From Paenibacillus xylaniclasticus (GTDB lineage: Bacteria; Bacillota; Bacilli; Paenibacillales; Paenibacillaceae): a stretch of DNA of 64,000 nt. The translations under genes were made by a program, and so were the position numbers. The stretch spans positions 124,001-188,000 of the forward strand of contig NZ_BIML01000003.1 in NCBI RefSeq assembly GCF_004001065.1, in the 5' to 3' direction. Shown piece by piece: positions 19,566 through 29,019 of this stretch (position 1 is the first letter of the stretch; each line of letters opens with the position of its first letter). The notes beneath the pieces are model-generated. The model did no database searches and was not told where the DNA came from. It saw only the letters and a list, made by a program, of their open reading frames with translations.

Positions 19566-19592
19566 GACGGAATGACCGGTACAAAGGTTGCA
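19566..19592 (-). promoter_or_regulatory. ECF sigma-type promoter upstream of the sigma gene
   Basis: On the minus strand TGCAACC and CGTC are separated by 16 bases, matching the AAC-type -35 and CGTC/CGTA -10 pattern of ECF promoters. It lies about 30 bases before the sigma gene and suggests autoregulation. Confidence 0.7.
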
Positions 19593-19739
19593 GTTGTTCT
19601 CATATATTTTATGGAAACCGCATAGAGACATGTCTTTCTTCATCATCTATTGGCTATGGCTTTCTATGAACCTAACTTTTAGGATAACAGAAATAAAAGA
19701 CTCCGTACATAGGTGCCTCTTACAGCTGATACCATTTTA

Positions 19740-22364
19740 TTAACCCCATTTGTCCGTTTGCCAACCTACCAACATGGCACCGTTAGGTTTAACAGCGAAT
19801 CGAATTTCTCCGTCTCGATCGGTGCGCCATATACCGCTCCCCGCATCTGCTATTCGATCAAGCGTAACTGCATGGGGATGACCATAAAGATTATTCATAC
19901 CTGCTGATATAATCGTCCATCTCGGCTGCCAGAACCGCAGCCACTGCTCTGAGGTTGACCCTTTGCTACCATGGTGACCAGCTTTCAACACGTCTAAGCA
20001 GCTACTAGTATCCACCGACATTACATTTTCACTCCACGAGCAATAGGTCTTAAGACCTGACATAATTCTCTGCTCGGTTCCATGTCCAATGTCACCGGGA
20101 AATAGGAAGGTTCGACCGTATACTGTTAACAATATTGTAACGCTGCTCTCATTCTGATTAGAGGCTTCATTTATCATATCGTCAGTCGTACGCTCTGGCC
20201 AAAGCACATCCAAACGGGTGTTCTGATCCGGCCCCCAGCTCATTCCAGCCGCTGCACGATGCAGTGGAACATCTCGTTCCAGCGCCGCGTCCAACAGCTC
20301 AAGAGCTGGCTTACTACGATCAAGCGTACCGTTCCACCATATTCGCTTCACCGGTATCGATTCAATGACAGCGCGGAGGCCTCCGATGTGATCGGCGTCC
20401 AGATGAGTTGCAATAATTAAATCCAATGAACGGATACCACGCTGCTTAAGCAGCGGCACGAGTACCTTGCGGCCTACCTCAAATGGATCGGCACGCTCGC
20501 GCCATTCTTCTCCTTGCTTACGGAACGAAACTGCTCCGCCGCCGTCAATGAGAATATGCTGTCCGCTTCCGGTTCGAATCAATATCGAATCACCTTGTCC
20601 GACATCCAGTACGCTAACGACAGCCGTCCGATCCACAACGTCCGGCAGCCAGGCAACAAGAAGAAGCATTACAGCTGTCATAGTAGAGCATATAAGAATA
20701 GATAACCGTTTCTTCTTTGCCACCGAGACAATCAGCTTCAACCCTTCGTCTAATGGAATGGTCGATGCTTCATTATCGCTCAAGCTCGCACGAACAAGAA
20801 GGGAATCCGACCGCTTCTGTTCGGCAATTCCCCGCAAAGCTCTCAATGCGGCAGCGAGCACCGTATACCACGCCGCAACCCACCAGACGGGCGGTTGCTT
20901 GATGATCATTTGCCAGCCATTCAAGCTAGAGACCATCTCTACCAGTCGAAACGTAAGTTCATTAAGCATAGATGCTGCATATGCCATCCCGTGCCCTGCT
21001 GCAGGCCATAGCGGTTCAGCCGCCATCGAAGCTGCGCCTAACGGCATGACAATAAAGCTAATAAACGGGACAAACAAATAATTGGATGGTATTGATAGAG
21101 GATTCCATTGATTGAAATAGTAGATCGTGATCGGAAACGAAACCAGCTGAGCTACAACCGTCACAGCAGCAAGATCAAGCAGTGGCTTCGCTCGTTTCCA
21201 TCGGGGCATAACCGTACGCACAGGAGATACACCAACAATAAGTCCTGCCGTCACAAGAAACGAAAGCTGAAACCCGATATCGTATACGTAAGCCGGATTC
21301 CATACGAGCATAAGAACAGCGGATGCTGCAAGCAGATGAAGGCCGTCCTTCAGCCGGTTATACCGTGCCGCTAGCAAGCCGATCATGGCCATCATCCCGG
21401 CTCGTATAACGGACGGCGACGCTCCGGACAGCAGCACATATGCGGGGGTCGCCAATGCCAGCAAAAGGAGAGCTCGTTCACGAGTCATCCGAAGCAGCCG
21501 AAGCCCCATATTGAGCACATACAGAAACACAGCTACATGTAAGCCCGAGATCGCCAGTATATGCGTTAATCCTAATTCTGCGAACTGACGGTACACTTCT
21601 GGGTCCAAATCTCCTCTGTTGCCGATGACAAGTCCCTTCATATACCCAGCATGCTCCTTCGGATACAGTCGTTCTACAATGCTGCCCAGCCGCTCCCGTG
21701 CTGCGTCGACACGTCCGAGCAGCGCATCGACGGAATATGGCTTACCTCGCTTCGCCGATACTGCCTCCGCACCTTTCACACGAAGCAGCCAATGAATGTG
21801 CTGAACTCGATTCAAGTAACGTCGGTAATCGAAGCCGCCAAAGTTCGAAGGACCTGACGGCCTCTCCAAAATTCCGGCAAGCTGAACATGATCTCCACGC
21901 TGCCAACGCTTTGCGGTTTGCAGCTCAGATTCTTTCTGCAGCTTTAGACGGACAAGCAGCCTCTCATGTACTCTTCGTGCAGATGCTTCGCCGGTTAGCT
22001 CGATTGTATTCGTCTCCAGCTCAAAGGTGACGGCATCACCATCGAGCTTAACATCAGAGCTAATCGTACCTTCTGCATTTGCTTCATACGTTACCGGCGG
22101 GTACGTCGCGTCCGCAGCCAATTTCAAGTCTGGCAGTGAAGTATCCATCCGATGCTCATTCCACAGCGCCCAGCCGCCTCCTGCACCATATATAAGTAAG
22201 CAGCATAGTGCAAAAACTAAAGATGTGCGCTTCGTTAATACAGCTGCAGCAGCTATGAGGGCCATTCCAGCGCCTAACATACTGAACAAGGTGCGAGACG
22301 AACCAATTGCCGCAATTCCAGCCGTCCACGAGACAGCAATCCAAATAATCGGTCTTCTGTTCAC
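19740..22364 (-). CDS. comEC: ComEC/Rec2 competence DNA channel protein
   Basis: Membrane channel through which single-stranded DNA enters during transformation. The 874-residue protein begins with hydrophobic helices and a DUF4131 region. The Competence domain follows, with GLVIGNRGDLDPEVYRQFAE and LTHILAISGLHVAVF. The C-terminal metallo-beta-lactamase-like domain has THLDADHIGG at about 653 and LKAGHHGSKGS near the end, keeping the metal ligands expected of a nuclease domain. Translation starts at GTG behind GAGGAGG. All parts are present and no frame break is visible, so the gene looks functional. A terminator sits between it and comEB. Confidence 0.95.
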   Translation of the reverse strand: MNRRPIIWIAVSWTAGIAAIGSSRTLFSMLGAGMALIAAAAVLTKRTSLVFALCCLLIYGAGGGWALWNEHRMDTSLPDLKLAADATYPPVTYEANAEGTISSDVKLDGDAVTFELETNTIELTGEASARRVHERLLVRLKLQKESELQTAKRWQRGDHVQLAGILERPSGPSNFGGFDYRRYLNRVQHIHWLLRVKGAEAVSAKRGKPYSVDALLGRVDAARERLGSIVERLYPKEHAGYMKGLVIGNRGDLDPEVYRQFAELGLTHILAISGLHVAVFLYVLNMGLRLLRMTRERALLLLALATPAYVLLSGASPSVIRAGMMAMIGLLAARYNRLKDGLHLLAASAVLMLVWNPAYVYDIGFQLSFLVTAGLIVGVSPVRTVMPRWKRAKPLLDLAAVTVVAQLVSFPITIYYFNQWNPLSIPSNYLFVPFISFIVMPLGAASMAAEPLWPAAGHGMAYAASMLNELTFRLVEMVSSLNGWQMIIKQPPVWWVAAWYTVLAAALRALRGIAEQKRSDSLLVRASLSDNEASTIPLDEGLKLIVSVAKKKRLSILICSTMTAVMLLLVAWLPDVVDRTAVVSVLDVGQGDSILIRTGSGQHILIDGGGAVSFRKQGEEWRERADPFEVGRKVLVPLLKQRGIRSLDLIIATHLDADHIGGLRAVIESIPVKRIWWNGTLDRSKPALELLDAALERDVPLHRAAAGMSWGPDQNTRLDVLWPERTTDDMINEASNQNESSVTILLTVYGRTFLFPGDIGHGTEQRIMSGLKTYCSWSENVMSVDTSSCLDVLKAGHHGSKGSTSEQWLRFWQPRWTIISAGMNNLYGHPHAVTLDRIADAGSGIWRTDRDGEIRFAVKPNGAMLVGWQTDKWG

Positions 22365-22390
22365 AGCTAACCTCCTCTACTGAACGAAAA

Positions 22391-22443
22391 CAAAAAACCT
22401 TCTGCCCAAACGTCCACTTAACGGGACATCTGTACAGAAGGTT
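22391..22443 (-). terminator. Intrinsic terminator between comEB and comEC
   Basis: On the minus strand AACCTTCTG pairs with CAGAAGGTT around an inner GTCC/GGAC hairpin, and a TTTTTTG tract follows. It lies in the gap between the comEB stop and the comEC start, and should end or attenuate comEB transcripts. Confidence 0.85.
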
Positions 22444-22459
22444 CTTCCTTCTTGTCTTG

Positions 22460-22990
22460 CTAGGATATAACAGCACGCGCTGTCATTGCAGGCGGCTCAT
22501 AATGATCAATTACTCGGAACACAATACCCTTGCCGTGCATTAGCGCTCCGACCTTATCGCTGTCCTTCGGATAAGGACGATGATAGACAATTTCCTTAAT
22601 ACCGCTGTTCGCCAGCATATTCGCACAAGTCCAGCATGGCTGATCGGTTACATAAACCGTCGAGCCTTCACGGTCGATCCGGTCGGTGAATAGCAGCAAA
22701 TTTTGCTCGGCGTGAATCGTCCGGATACAGCGCTCCTTCTTCACCATATGTTCCTTGCCGCCGACAGAAGTTAATTCATATTCCTCTACGATCATACAAC
22801 CTGCTTCTAAGCAATCCTCTACCCCCATCGGTGCACCGTTATAAGCCGTTCCGAGCAGCTTCTTCCCCTGCACCAGCACCGCACCTACATGTCTCCGATT
22901 ACAGCGCGAACGTGTTGCAACCATGTAAGCAATGTCCATGAAATAAGTGTCCCAATCTTTGCGGGACGCATCGGTGCCTTTCGTCGTCAT
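22460..22990 (-). CDS. comEB: dCMP deaminase ComEB
   Basis: Zinc cytidine/deoxycytidylate deaminase that converts dCMP to dUMP for thymidylate synthesis. It is encoded in the competence locus but is not required for DNA uptake in Bacillus. In the 176-residue protein the catalytic zinc motif is H93-A-E95 (TIHAEQN) with C119 and C122 (QPCWTC). Residues 24-40 (ATRSRCNRRHVGAVLVQ) form the nucleotide-binding start of the fold. The ATG has AAGGG nine to ten bases upstream. It lies between comEA and comEC on the same strand. Confidence 0.94.
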   Translation of the reverse strand: MTTKGTDASRKDWDTYFMDIAYMVATRSRCNRRHVGAVLVQGKKLLGTAYNGAPMGVEDCLEAGCMIVEEYELTSVGGKEHMVKKERCIRTIHAEQNLLLFTDRIDREGSTVYVTDQPCWTCANMLANSGIKEIVYHRPYPKDSDKVGALMHGKGIVFRVIDHYEPPAMTARAVIS

Positions 22991-23072
22991 CGTCGGTCAT
23001 CCCTTTCTATCCTTGCGACGAGCGGATCGCAACCCTATCCTTCGTCTCCTGCTTCCTAATATTGTCGCATAT

Positions 23073-23675
23073 TTAGGGCTGTGCGACAACCAAGTCACGC
23101 AGCTTCTCTACGATCGCAGGTCCGATTCCTTTAACGCGCACGAGATCGTCCACCGACTTGAACAGGCCTGACGTTTCCCGGTCATTAATGATGGCGGCTG
23201 CCTTGGCAGGTCCGATCCCCGGAAGCATGTCCAGCTGCTCAGCAGTCGCGCGATTAAGATCGAGCCTGCCGTCCGCAGCAGGAGGTGAAGTTTGTGCAGA
23301 CGATACCGTTTCGGAAGCTTTCGAAGCAATTGCATTCTCTGAGGCTGTCTGCACACCGTCGACTTGTTGTACTCCGCTGCCGCTGTCCGGTTCTACGATT
23401 GCTCCACTTGCACCTGCTTCGTTAATTTCAATGGTCGTGCCTAACATTGCTTTCCCGCTCTCTTCGGCTGAAGGATGGATCCCTTCAGCTATTACAACCG
23501 ATTGCTGATGTTCCGCTGCTGCCAGCGCTTCGGCCAACTGCTCATTGACCGGCTGCCAATGCGCCGTCTCCGAATACTGCTGCTTCCACATCCCCATGCC
23601 AATGAGCAGTGCTCCTGCGCAAGCACATAATACAGCCAGCTTGGTCCGCATACTTAACATTCGTAATCCAGCCAT
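23073..23675 (-). CDS. comEA: Competence DNA receptor ComEA
   Basis: Membrane-anchored DNA-binding protein that captures double-stranded DNA at the cell surface and hands it to ComEC. After a short basic N-terminus comes one membrane helix (LAVLCACAGALLIGMGMW). A variable linker follows, then the C-terminal double helix-hairpin-helix domain: LDLNRATAEQLDMLPGIGPA, AAIINDRETSGLFKSVDDL and VKGIGPAIVEKLRDL. The start is taken at the ATG that has GGAGG 11 bases upstream; an in-frame ATG six codons earlier has a poorer site. It is divergent from comER, as in Bacillus. Confidence 0.93.
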   Translation of the reverse strand: MAGLRMLSMRTKLAVLCACAGALLIGMGMWKQQYSETAHWQPVNEQLAEALAAAEHQQSVVIAEGIHPSAEESGKAMLGTTIEINEAGASGAIVEPDSGSGVQQVDGVQTASENAIASKASETVSSAQTSPPAADGRLDLNRATAEQLDMLPGIGPAKAAAIINDRETSGLFKSVDDLVRVKGIGPAIVEKLRDLVVAQP

Positions 23676-23860
23676 CCGATTGTCAGCCTCCATTTCTTCT
23701 AATCGATTGCTAGTTTAACTTCAATAAAAATTAAAAAAATAAAAAAACGTCATGACAACCGCACTATTGAGCATAGTGTAGTAAGAGCAGATTATAATGT
23801 CTATTTATCACATGATGGGAGACAGCCATCGTACATTCGAGTCGCAAGGGAGGAGTTCCG

Positions 23861-24700
23861 ATGAATGTCGGGTTTATCGGCACTGGCAGCATGGGCAGCC
23901 TGCTCATCGGCGCATTCATCACATCTGGCGCGCTCAAGCCGTCACAGATTACGGCGAGCAACCGGACGATTGCGAAGGTGGAATGCTTGGCCGAGTTATA
24001 TCCAGGTCTGCGCATCGCCGCTTCCAATGCCGATGCAGCCAAAGATACGGACATTATCTTCTTATGTATTAAGCCTCATGAGTTCCGCAGCGTACTGAGC
24101 GACATTCGGGTAAGCCTCCGGTCCGAGCAGCTTATTGTATCGATTACAAGTCCCGTCATGCTGTCACAGCTGGAGGACTGGGTCCCCTGCAAAGCAGCCA
24201 AAATTATACCAAGCATTACGAACCATGTCGGCAGCGGCGCCACCCTATGCATGTACGGAAGCCGTATGAACAACGAGGACCAGCATCAATTAGAATCGCT
24301 GCTGCGTCATATTAGCGAACCGATTCGAATTGAAGAGCAATATACACGAATCGTCTCTGATCTGTCGAGCTGCGGCCCTGCCTTCTTCGCTTATCTTATT
24401 CAACAATTTGTCGATGCCGCTGTTATCGAAACGGGTATTCGGCGTTCCGATGCGCTGGCCGTTGCGAGTGCCATGCTGCTTGGCACCGGACGTTTGCTAA
24501 CGGAAGGCGGCATGACACCGGAACAAATTCAAGAACGGGTAGCCGTACCAGGCGGCATTACCGCCAAAGCGCTTCAATCGCTTGAAATCGACTGTGACGG
24601 AATGTTCAATCGTCTCATTCGAACAACTCATGCTAAATACAGGGAAGATACAGTCAAAGTATCTGCCTCCTTATACGGCGAAGAGGTGAACGGCCAGTAA
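23861..24700 (+). CDS. comER: Late competence protein ComER, pyrroline-5-carboxylate reductase-like
   Basis: A 279-residue member of the ProC superfamily. The N-terminal Rossmann fold carries MNVGFIGTGSMGSLLIGAF (GxGxxG), and IIFLCIKPHEF follows. The C-terminal dimerisation helices contain LSSCGPAFFAYLIQQFVDAA and VPGGITAKALQSLE, the ProC signature region in altered form. It sits opposite the comE operon, the usual location of comER; its biochemical role is not established. An AAGGGAGGAGTTCCG ribosome-binding stretch precedes the ATG. Confidence 0.92.
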   Translation: MNVGFIGTGSMGSLLIGAFITSGALKPSQITASNRTIAKVECLAELYPGLRIAASNADAAKDTDIIFLCIKPHEFRSVLSDIRVSLRSEQLIVSITSPVMLSQLEDWVPCKAAKIIPSITNHVGSGATLCMYGSRMNNEDQHQLESLLRHISEPIRIEEQYTRIVSDLSSCGPAFFAYLIQQFVDAAVIETGIRRSDALAVASAMLLGTGRLLTEGGMTPEQIQERVAVPGGITAKALQSLEIDCDGMFNRLIRTTHAKYREDTVKVSASLYGEEVNGQ

Positions 24701-24737
24701 CACGCTATTCTTTAGCGTGACGGGCCGCTCACCTCTT
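24681..24737. terminator. Convergent terminator between comER and leuS
   Basis: AAGAGGTGAACGGCC pairs with GGGCCGCTCACCTCTT, and CACGCTA/TTAGCGTG forms an inner hairpin. The stem begins inside the last codons of comER, so the coding end and the terminator overlap. It probably serves both genes. Confidence 0.7.
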
Positions 24738-24783
24738 CAGAGCCGGCGTATTCAATTACGAGTAACGCCATGACGAATGGACG

Positions 24784-27228
24784 TTAGTTGGCTACAATAT
24801 TGACGAGCTTACCTTTAACGGCGATAACTTTGCGAACGGTCTTGCCTTCGATCGCTTGCTTCACTTTATCAAGCCCCTTGGCGAGACTTTCCATCTCATT
24901 AACTTCCATATCCGCTGCAATGCTGACGCGGTCCACGATTTTACCGTTCACTTGAACGACGATTTGGACCTCCTGATCGACCGTCCAAGCCTCTTCATAT
25001 TGCGGCCAAGGTACGTAGGTGATGGATTCGCTGTGACCAAGCTTCTCCCACAGCTCTTCAGCAATGTGCGGCGCAAGCGGCGACAACATCTGTGCGAAGT
25101 GCTCAAGCGCCTGACGAGGCAGCGTATCTGCCTTGTAAGCCTCATTAACGAAAATCATCAGCTGGCTGATCGCCGTGTTGAAGCGGAGATTTTCGAAATC
25201 GTCGGTTACCTTCTTAATCGTACGATGCCACGTCCGTTTGAACGACTCGCTTCCTTCACCATCAACCACTTTGGAAGTCAAGCTTCCATCCTCATTGACA
25301 AACAGGCGCCATACCCGGCTCAAGAACCGGTACATGCCTTCTACCCCGCTCGTATTCCACGGCTTCGTTGCCTCCAGCGGCCCCATGAACATCTCGTACA
25401 TCCGAAGGGTATCTGCGCCAAACTCGTTCACAATTTCATCTGGATTAATAACGTTGCCGCGCGACTTCGACATCTTCTCATTGTTCGTTCCAAGAATCAT
25501 GCCTTGGTTGACCAGCTTATGGAACGGCTCTTTCGTTTCGACGACACCGAGGTCGTACAACACTTTGTGCCAGAAGCGAGCATACAGCAGGTGGAGAACA
25601 GCGTGCTCCGCTCCGCCGATATACAGGTCAACCGGAAGCCACTGGCGCTGCTTCTCCTTCGAGCAAATTTCGTTCTGGTTATGCGGATCGATGAACCGCA
25701 GGTAATACCAGCAGCTGCCTGCCCATTGCGGCATCGTGTTCGTCTCGCGGCGCGCCTTCATCCCCGTCTCAGGATCGATTGTCTCGACCCATTCCGTCAC
25801 GTTGGCCAACGGCGACTCACCCGTACCTGAAGGCTTAATGGCATCGACATCCGGCAACAGAAGCGGCAGCTCCGACTCCGGCACAGGCTTCATCGTGCCA
25901 TCTTCGAGGTGAAGAATTGGAATCGGCTCTCCCCAATAACGTTGACGGCTGAACAGCCAGTCACGCAAACGATAAGTCGTCTTGCCTTTGCCGTAGCCTT
26001 TAGCTTCAAGATGCTCGATCATCGCAGCAATAGCCGCCTCGTTACCCAGGCCGTTCAAGAAGCCCGAATTCACATGCACGCCGTCGCCGGTGAACGCTTC
26101 TGCTTGGACGTCTCCGCCTTGGATGACTTCGACAATCGGCAAGCCGAACTGCTTTGCAAACTCCCAGTCGCGCGTATCGTGGCCCGGCACGGCCATAATT
26201 GCGCCTGTACCGTAGCCTGCCAATACATAATCTGCGATCCAGATTGGCAGCTTCTCACCGCTGATCGGATTTACGGCATATGCACCCGTAAATACACCCG
26301 ACTTCTCCTTCGCAAGATCAGTACGCTCCAGATCACTCTTACGAGCAGCTGCCTCTTGGTAAGCCTCAACAGCCGCCTTCTGCTCAGCAGACGTAATCTT
26401 CGCCACAAGCTCATGCTCCGGTGCAAGTACACAGTAGGTTGCGCCGAACAGCGTATCCGGACGTGTCGTGAACACGACAAGCGATTCGTCCGTACCGTCG
26501 ATAGCGAATGTTACTTCCGCTCCCGTCGACTTGCCGATCCAGTTGCGCTGCATTTCTTTGATGCTTTCGGTCCAGTCGAGCTCGTCGAGGTCTTCCAGCA
26601 AACGCTCTGCATATTCCGTAATCTTCAGCACCCATTGACGCATCGGCTTGCGGACGACCGGATGGCCGCCGCGCTCGCTCTTGCCGTCGATTACTTCTTC
26701 GTTCGCAAGCACCGTCCCCAGCGCTTCACACCAGTTCACTGGTACTTCCGCGACATAAGCGAGGCCTCTCTTATACAACTGAATAAATATCCACTGCGTC
26801 CACTTGTAATAGTCCGGATCGGTCGTGCTGAATTCACGTTCCCAATCGTACGAGAAGCCGAGCGACTTAATCTGACGGCGGAAATTGTTAATATTCTTCA
26901 CCGTAATGTCGCGCGGATGCTGGCCGGTATCGAGCGCATGCTGCTCAGCCGGCAGACCAAATGCGTCCCAGCCCATTGGATGAAGCACGTTGTAGCCGCG
27001 CATCCGCTTATAGCGGGATACGATATCAGTAGCCGTGTAGCCTTCCGGATGGCCGACATGCAGTCCGGCGCCGGATGGATAAGGGAACATATCGAGCGCA
27101 TAAAACTTCGGTTTATTCGGTTCTTCTTTCGTTGCAAACGTCTTGTTATCGTCCCAATAGCGCTGCCACTTCGGTTCGATAACGAGCGGGTTATATCCCT
27201 GCTGTTGATTGTGGTTGTCTTGGCTCAT
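24784..27228 (-). CDS. leuS: Leucyl-tRNA synthetase
   Basis: Class I aminoacyl-tRNA synthetase charging tRNA-Leu. The 814-residue protein has the HIGH region as [14 protein letters not shown] near residue 50, the CP1 editing domain with [14 protein letters not shown] and [14 protein letters not shown], and the KMSKS loop in [14 protein letters not shown]. It ends with the usual [19 protein letters not shown]. The ATG chosen has AAGGGAG ten bases upstream; an in-frame start 11 codons earlier lies at the edge of the T-box terminator and is rejected. Expression is set by the T-box leader upstream and a near-perfect promoter. Confidence 0.98.
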   Translation of the reverse strand: MSQDNHNQQQGYNPLVIEPKWQRYWDDNKTFATKEEPNKPKFYALDMFPYPSGAGLHVGHPEGYTATDIVSRYKRMRGYNVLHPMGWDAFGLPAEQHALDTGQHPRDITVKNINNFRRQIKSLGFSYDWEREFSTTDPDYYKWTQWIFIQLYKRGLAYVAEVPVNWCEALGTVLANEEVIDGKSERGGHPVVRKPMRQWVLKITEYAERLLEDLDELDWTESIKEMQRNWIGKSTGAEVTFAIDGTDESLVVFTTRPDTLFGATYCVLAPEHELVAKITSAEQKAAVEAYQEAAARKSDLERTDLAKEKSGVFTGAYAVNPISGEKLPIWIADYVLAGYGTGAIMAVPGHDTRDWEFAKQFGLPIVEVIQGGDVQAEAFTGDGVHVNSGFLNGLGNEAAIAAMIEHLEAKGYGKGKTTYRLRDWLFSRQRYWGEPIPILHLEDGTMKPVPESELPLLLPDVDAIKPSGTGESPLANVTEWVETIDPETGMKARRETNTMPQWAGSCWYYLRFIDPHNQNEICSKEKQRQWLPVDLYIGGAEHAVLHLLYARFWHKVLYDLGVVETKEPFHKLVNQGMILGTNNEKMSKSRGNVINPDEIVNEFGADTLRMYEMFMGPLEATKPWNTSGVEGMYRFLSRVWRLFVNEDGSLTSKVVDGEGSESFKRTWHRTIKKVTDDFENLRFNTAISQLMIFVNEAYKADTLPRQALEHFAQMLSPLAPHIAEELWEKLGHSESITYVPWPQYEEAWTVDQEVQIVVQVNGKIVDRVSIAADMEVNEMESLAKGLDKVKQAIEGKTVRKVIAVKGKLVNIVAN

Positions 27229-27263
27229 AATCGAAAATCTCCCTTCGCGACTGTCAAACATGT

Positions 27264-27560
27264 AAAAAAACCTCCCGCCCCAGCGTATGATCGCTAGGGA
27301 CGAGAGGTTGTTATTCCCGTGGTACCACCCTAGTTAGCGCAGGCGTTCTTCGCCATAGCTCACTCTATTCCCTTAACGCGGGCGATTCGGCGATATGTCG
27401 TAGATCCGGCTTGCATGCATCCGACACTTCTTCATATCGCGGCTCCAAGGCGAGATTCCTCGTGCGTAAACACCGGCTTGCACCATCCGCCGGCTCTCTG
27501 AAGACTACGTCCTCGAGTACTGCTCCTCTTCAATGCCTGTTGCTGTCTGATCACTTAGGA
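27264..27560 (-). promoter_or_regulatory. T-box riboswitch leader of leuS
   Basis: The T-box motif AGGGTGGTACCACGGG occupies 27316-27331 on the minus strand. It is followed by a terminator (AACCTCTCGTCCC...GGGGCGGGAGGTT plus seven T, 27264-27309) that competes with the antiterminator. Upstream are the stem I features AAGAGGAGCAGTA and AGAGAGCCGG. A likely Leu specifier CUC lies at 27452-27454, just 5-prime of TTGGAG. Uncharged tRNA-Leu should pair with the specifier and the T-box and allow leuS transcription. Confidence 0.95.
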
Positions 27561-27580
27561 TTCGAACATGTATAGGTTAG

Positions 27581-27609
27581 ATTATAGGAGAAGCCCGATA
27601 AGATGTCAA
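27581..27609 (-). promoter_or_regulatory. Consensus sigma-A promoter of the leuS T-box transcript
   Basis: On the minus strand TTGACA and TATAAT are exact consensus hexamers with a 17-base spacer, about 20 bases before the T-box leader. Strong initiation with control at termination is the expected T-box design. Confidence 0.93.
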
Positions 27610-27764
27610 TAAACGAGAGAACGGTCGCAAGCTCTATTCGATGATCTCACGAAACCTTGAATACCATCCGTATAAATAATGTCGATAATGGGCAAAATAG
27701 TATGAAAGTCATTAGCGGCTGCCGCTGCTTGTAAGTATAAAACATAACAATTGCCGCCAAAACA

Positions 27765-27794
27765 TTGACAGAGATACGCATATCAAGCTATTCT
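27765..27794 (+). promoter_or_regulatory. Probable sigma-A promoter of the 96-residue gene
   Basis: TTGACA and TATTCT are separated by 18 bases and end about 45 bases before the ATG of the 96-residue gene, with no other gene in that direction. Confidence 0.6.
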
Positions 27795-27838
27795 ATCGTG
27801 TAGACCTTGTACAACAATATAGACAGGTGGTATGTGAA

Positions 27839-28129
27839 ATGTCATTTAATCCGGTCATTGTCGATATCAAGGACTCCGGGGATTTCAACATCAAAGAAAA
27901 GATTTATCAGCTTATCGTAACACTTGATGACAACTCGCGTACCCGTTTCTTTCTGAAGAAAGATCCGGATTGGCAATTAGTCGACGTTACGCGTCTGCTG
28001 AACATTCCATGCCCCGTATGTCGGAAAGATTATTACTGCAATTGTATGAATCGTCATTTGCCGAAGCTTGAAGCGGAATTCAAAGCGAAAATCGACAGCT
28101 ACATGGATCAGCTTCCGCACATTGAGTAA
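27839..28129 (+). CDS. Unrecognised 96-residue protein with a C-x2-C-x5-C-x-C motif
   Basis: I cannot name a family. The protein begins MSFNPVIVDIKDSGDFNIKE, a beta-rich stretch that includes LIVTLDDNSRTRFFLKK. It then has the cysteine cluster CPVCRKDYYCNC at about residues 60-71, followed by a charged helix (KLEAEFKAKIDSYMDQL). Four cysteines in this spacing suggest a small zinc-binding knuckle. The ATG has AGGTGG about nine bases upstream. It forms a single-gene unit with its own sigma-A-like promoter and a terminator, divergent from the leuS T-box. A housekeeping role in Paenibacillaceae is plausible but not shown. Confidence 0.75.
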   Translation: MSFNPVIVDIKDSGDFNIKEKIYQLIVTLDDNSRTRFFLKKDPDWQLVDVTRLLNIPCPVCRKDYYCNCMNRHLPKLEAEFKAKIDSYMDQLPHIE

Positions 28130-28158
28130 CCGATACTCACTGGAACTAGTTATGCGAC

Positions 28159-28223
28159 AAGCCCCAGCCTTCGAAGCTGCTCGTCTTCTCCTTGAAGATG
28201 AGCAGCCCGAATGCCGGGGCTTT
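28159..28223. terminator. Terminator between the 96-residue gene and yqeM
   Basis: CAAGCCCC pairs with GGGGCTTTG, and inside it GCTGCTCGTCTTC pairs with GAAGATGAGCAGC, giving a long composite stem between convergent genes. Confidence 0.7.
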
Positions 28224-28230
28224 GTGCTAG

Positions 28231-29019
28231 TTATTTCACGGCAACAAAGAACAGCCGTTCTGCGGTTGGTGGAGCTTCATCCATTAATTCGACAGTGCTG
28301 AAATCGGCATATCGCTCGACACGAGAGAAGCCGGAACGCTTGAGTGCGTCCTCGATCCACCTGGAATCGTAGGCGCGTTCCACATGAATCTCTTCAATTC
28401 GCATAAATCGGCCTGCCGCATCGTTCACATCACGTGCAAAAATCGTCAGCGCATGCTCGATCTCATACTTCGATTCATCCCAATCACAGGTCCATATGTA
28501 CGCCACATCGCGCTCATCAAGCGTGAAAGGCTGGTGATCTGCATATCGCTGCAGCTGCTGAGGCGGCAGCACATCGAACAAAAACATACCTCCAGGCTTC
28601 AGTCCTTGGAATGTCGCACGAAACGCTGCTTCAACATCCTGCTCCTCCGTTAAATAGTTCAAGCAGTCACAGAACGAAATAACGGTATCGACCTGCTCCG
28701 GCAGCTCCCATTCCCTCATATCCTGCTGCAGCCAGCGGATGGAACCGCCGCTTGCACGCAAGCTGCTGCCGGGACGATCCTCCCACTTGCTCCTTCCAAT
28801 TGCCAGCATATCAGCCGATAAATCGATCGCATAGACGCCAAAGCCGGATTTGGCCAGTGGAATGGACAAATTGCCGGTGCCGCAGCCGAGATCGACGACC
28901 GTACTTGGCATTTGCCCCCTGTCCCATACTGTCCGTGCGAAGCGCAGCCAATCTGCATAAGGCATATTTTCCATCAAACGGTCGTATACCGTCGCGAATT
29001 GGCGATAAGATGCCGTCAT
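28231..29019 (-). CDS. yqeM: SAM-dependent methyltransferase YqeM
   Basis: A 262-residue class I methyltransferase. Motif I is TVVDLGCGTGNLSIPLAKSG, followed by GVYAIDLSADMLAIGR (acidic residue binding SAM ribose) and VDTVISFCDCLNYLT. The N-terminal YRQFATVYDRLMENMPYADW is typical of YqeM-type proteins. The start chosen overlaps the cvfB stop by four bases and has GGAAGGG upstream. It is the last gene of the yqeG-to-yqeM operon; the substrate is not known. Confidence 0.88.
   Translation of the reverse strand: MTASYRQFATVYDRLMENMPYADWLRFARTVWDRGQMPSTVVDLGCGTGNLSIPLAKSGFGVYAIDLSADMLAIGRSKWEDRPGSSLRASGGSIRWLQQDMREWELPEQVDTVISFCDCLNYLTEEQDVEAAFRATFQGLKPGGMFLFDVLPPQQLQRYADHQPFTLDERDVAYIWTCDWDESKYEIEHALTIFARDVNDAAGRFMRIEEIHVERAYDSRWIEDALKRSGFSRVERYADFSTVELMDEAPPTAERLFFVAVK

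Noticed and set aside
25909-27297. Plus-strand frame of 462 codons opposite leuS
   Set aside because: Antisense shadow of leuS, rich in His, Arg and Leu from complementary codons.
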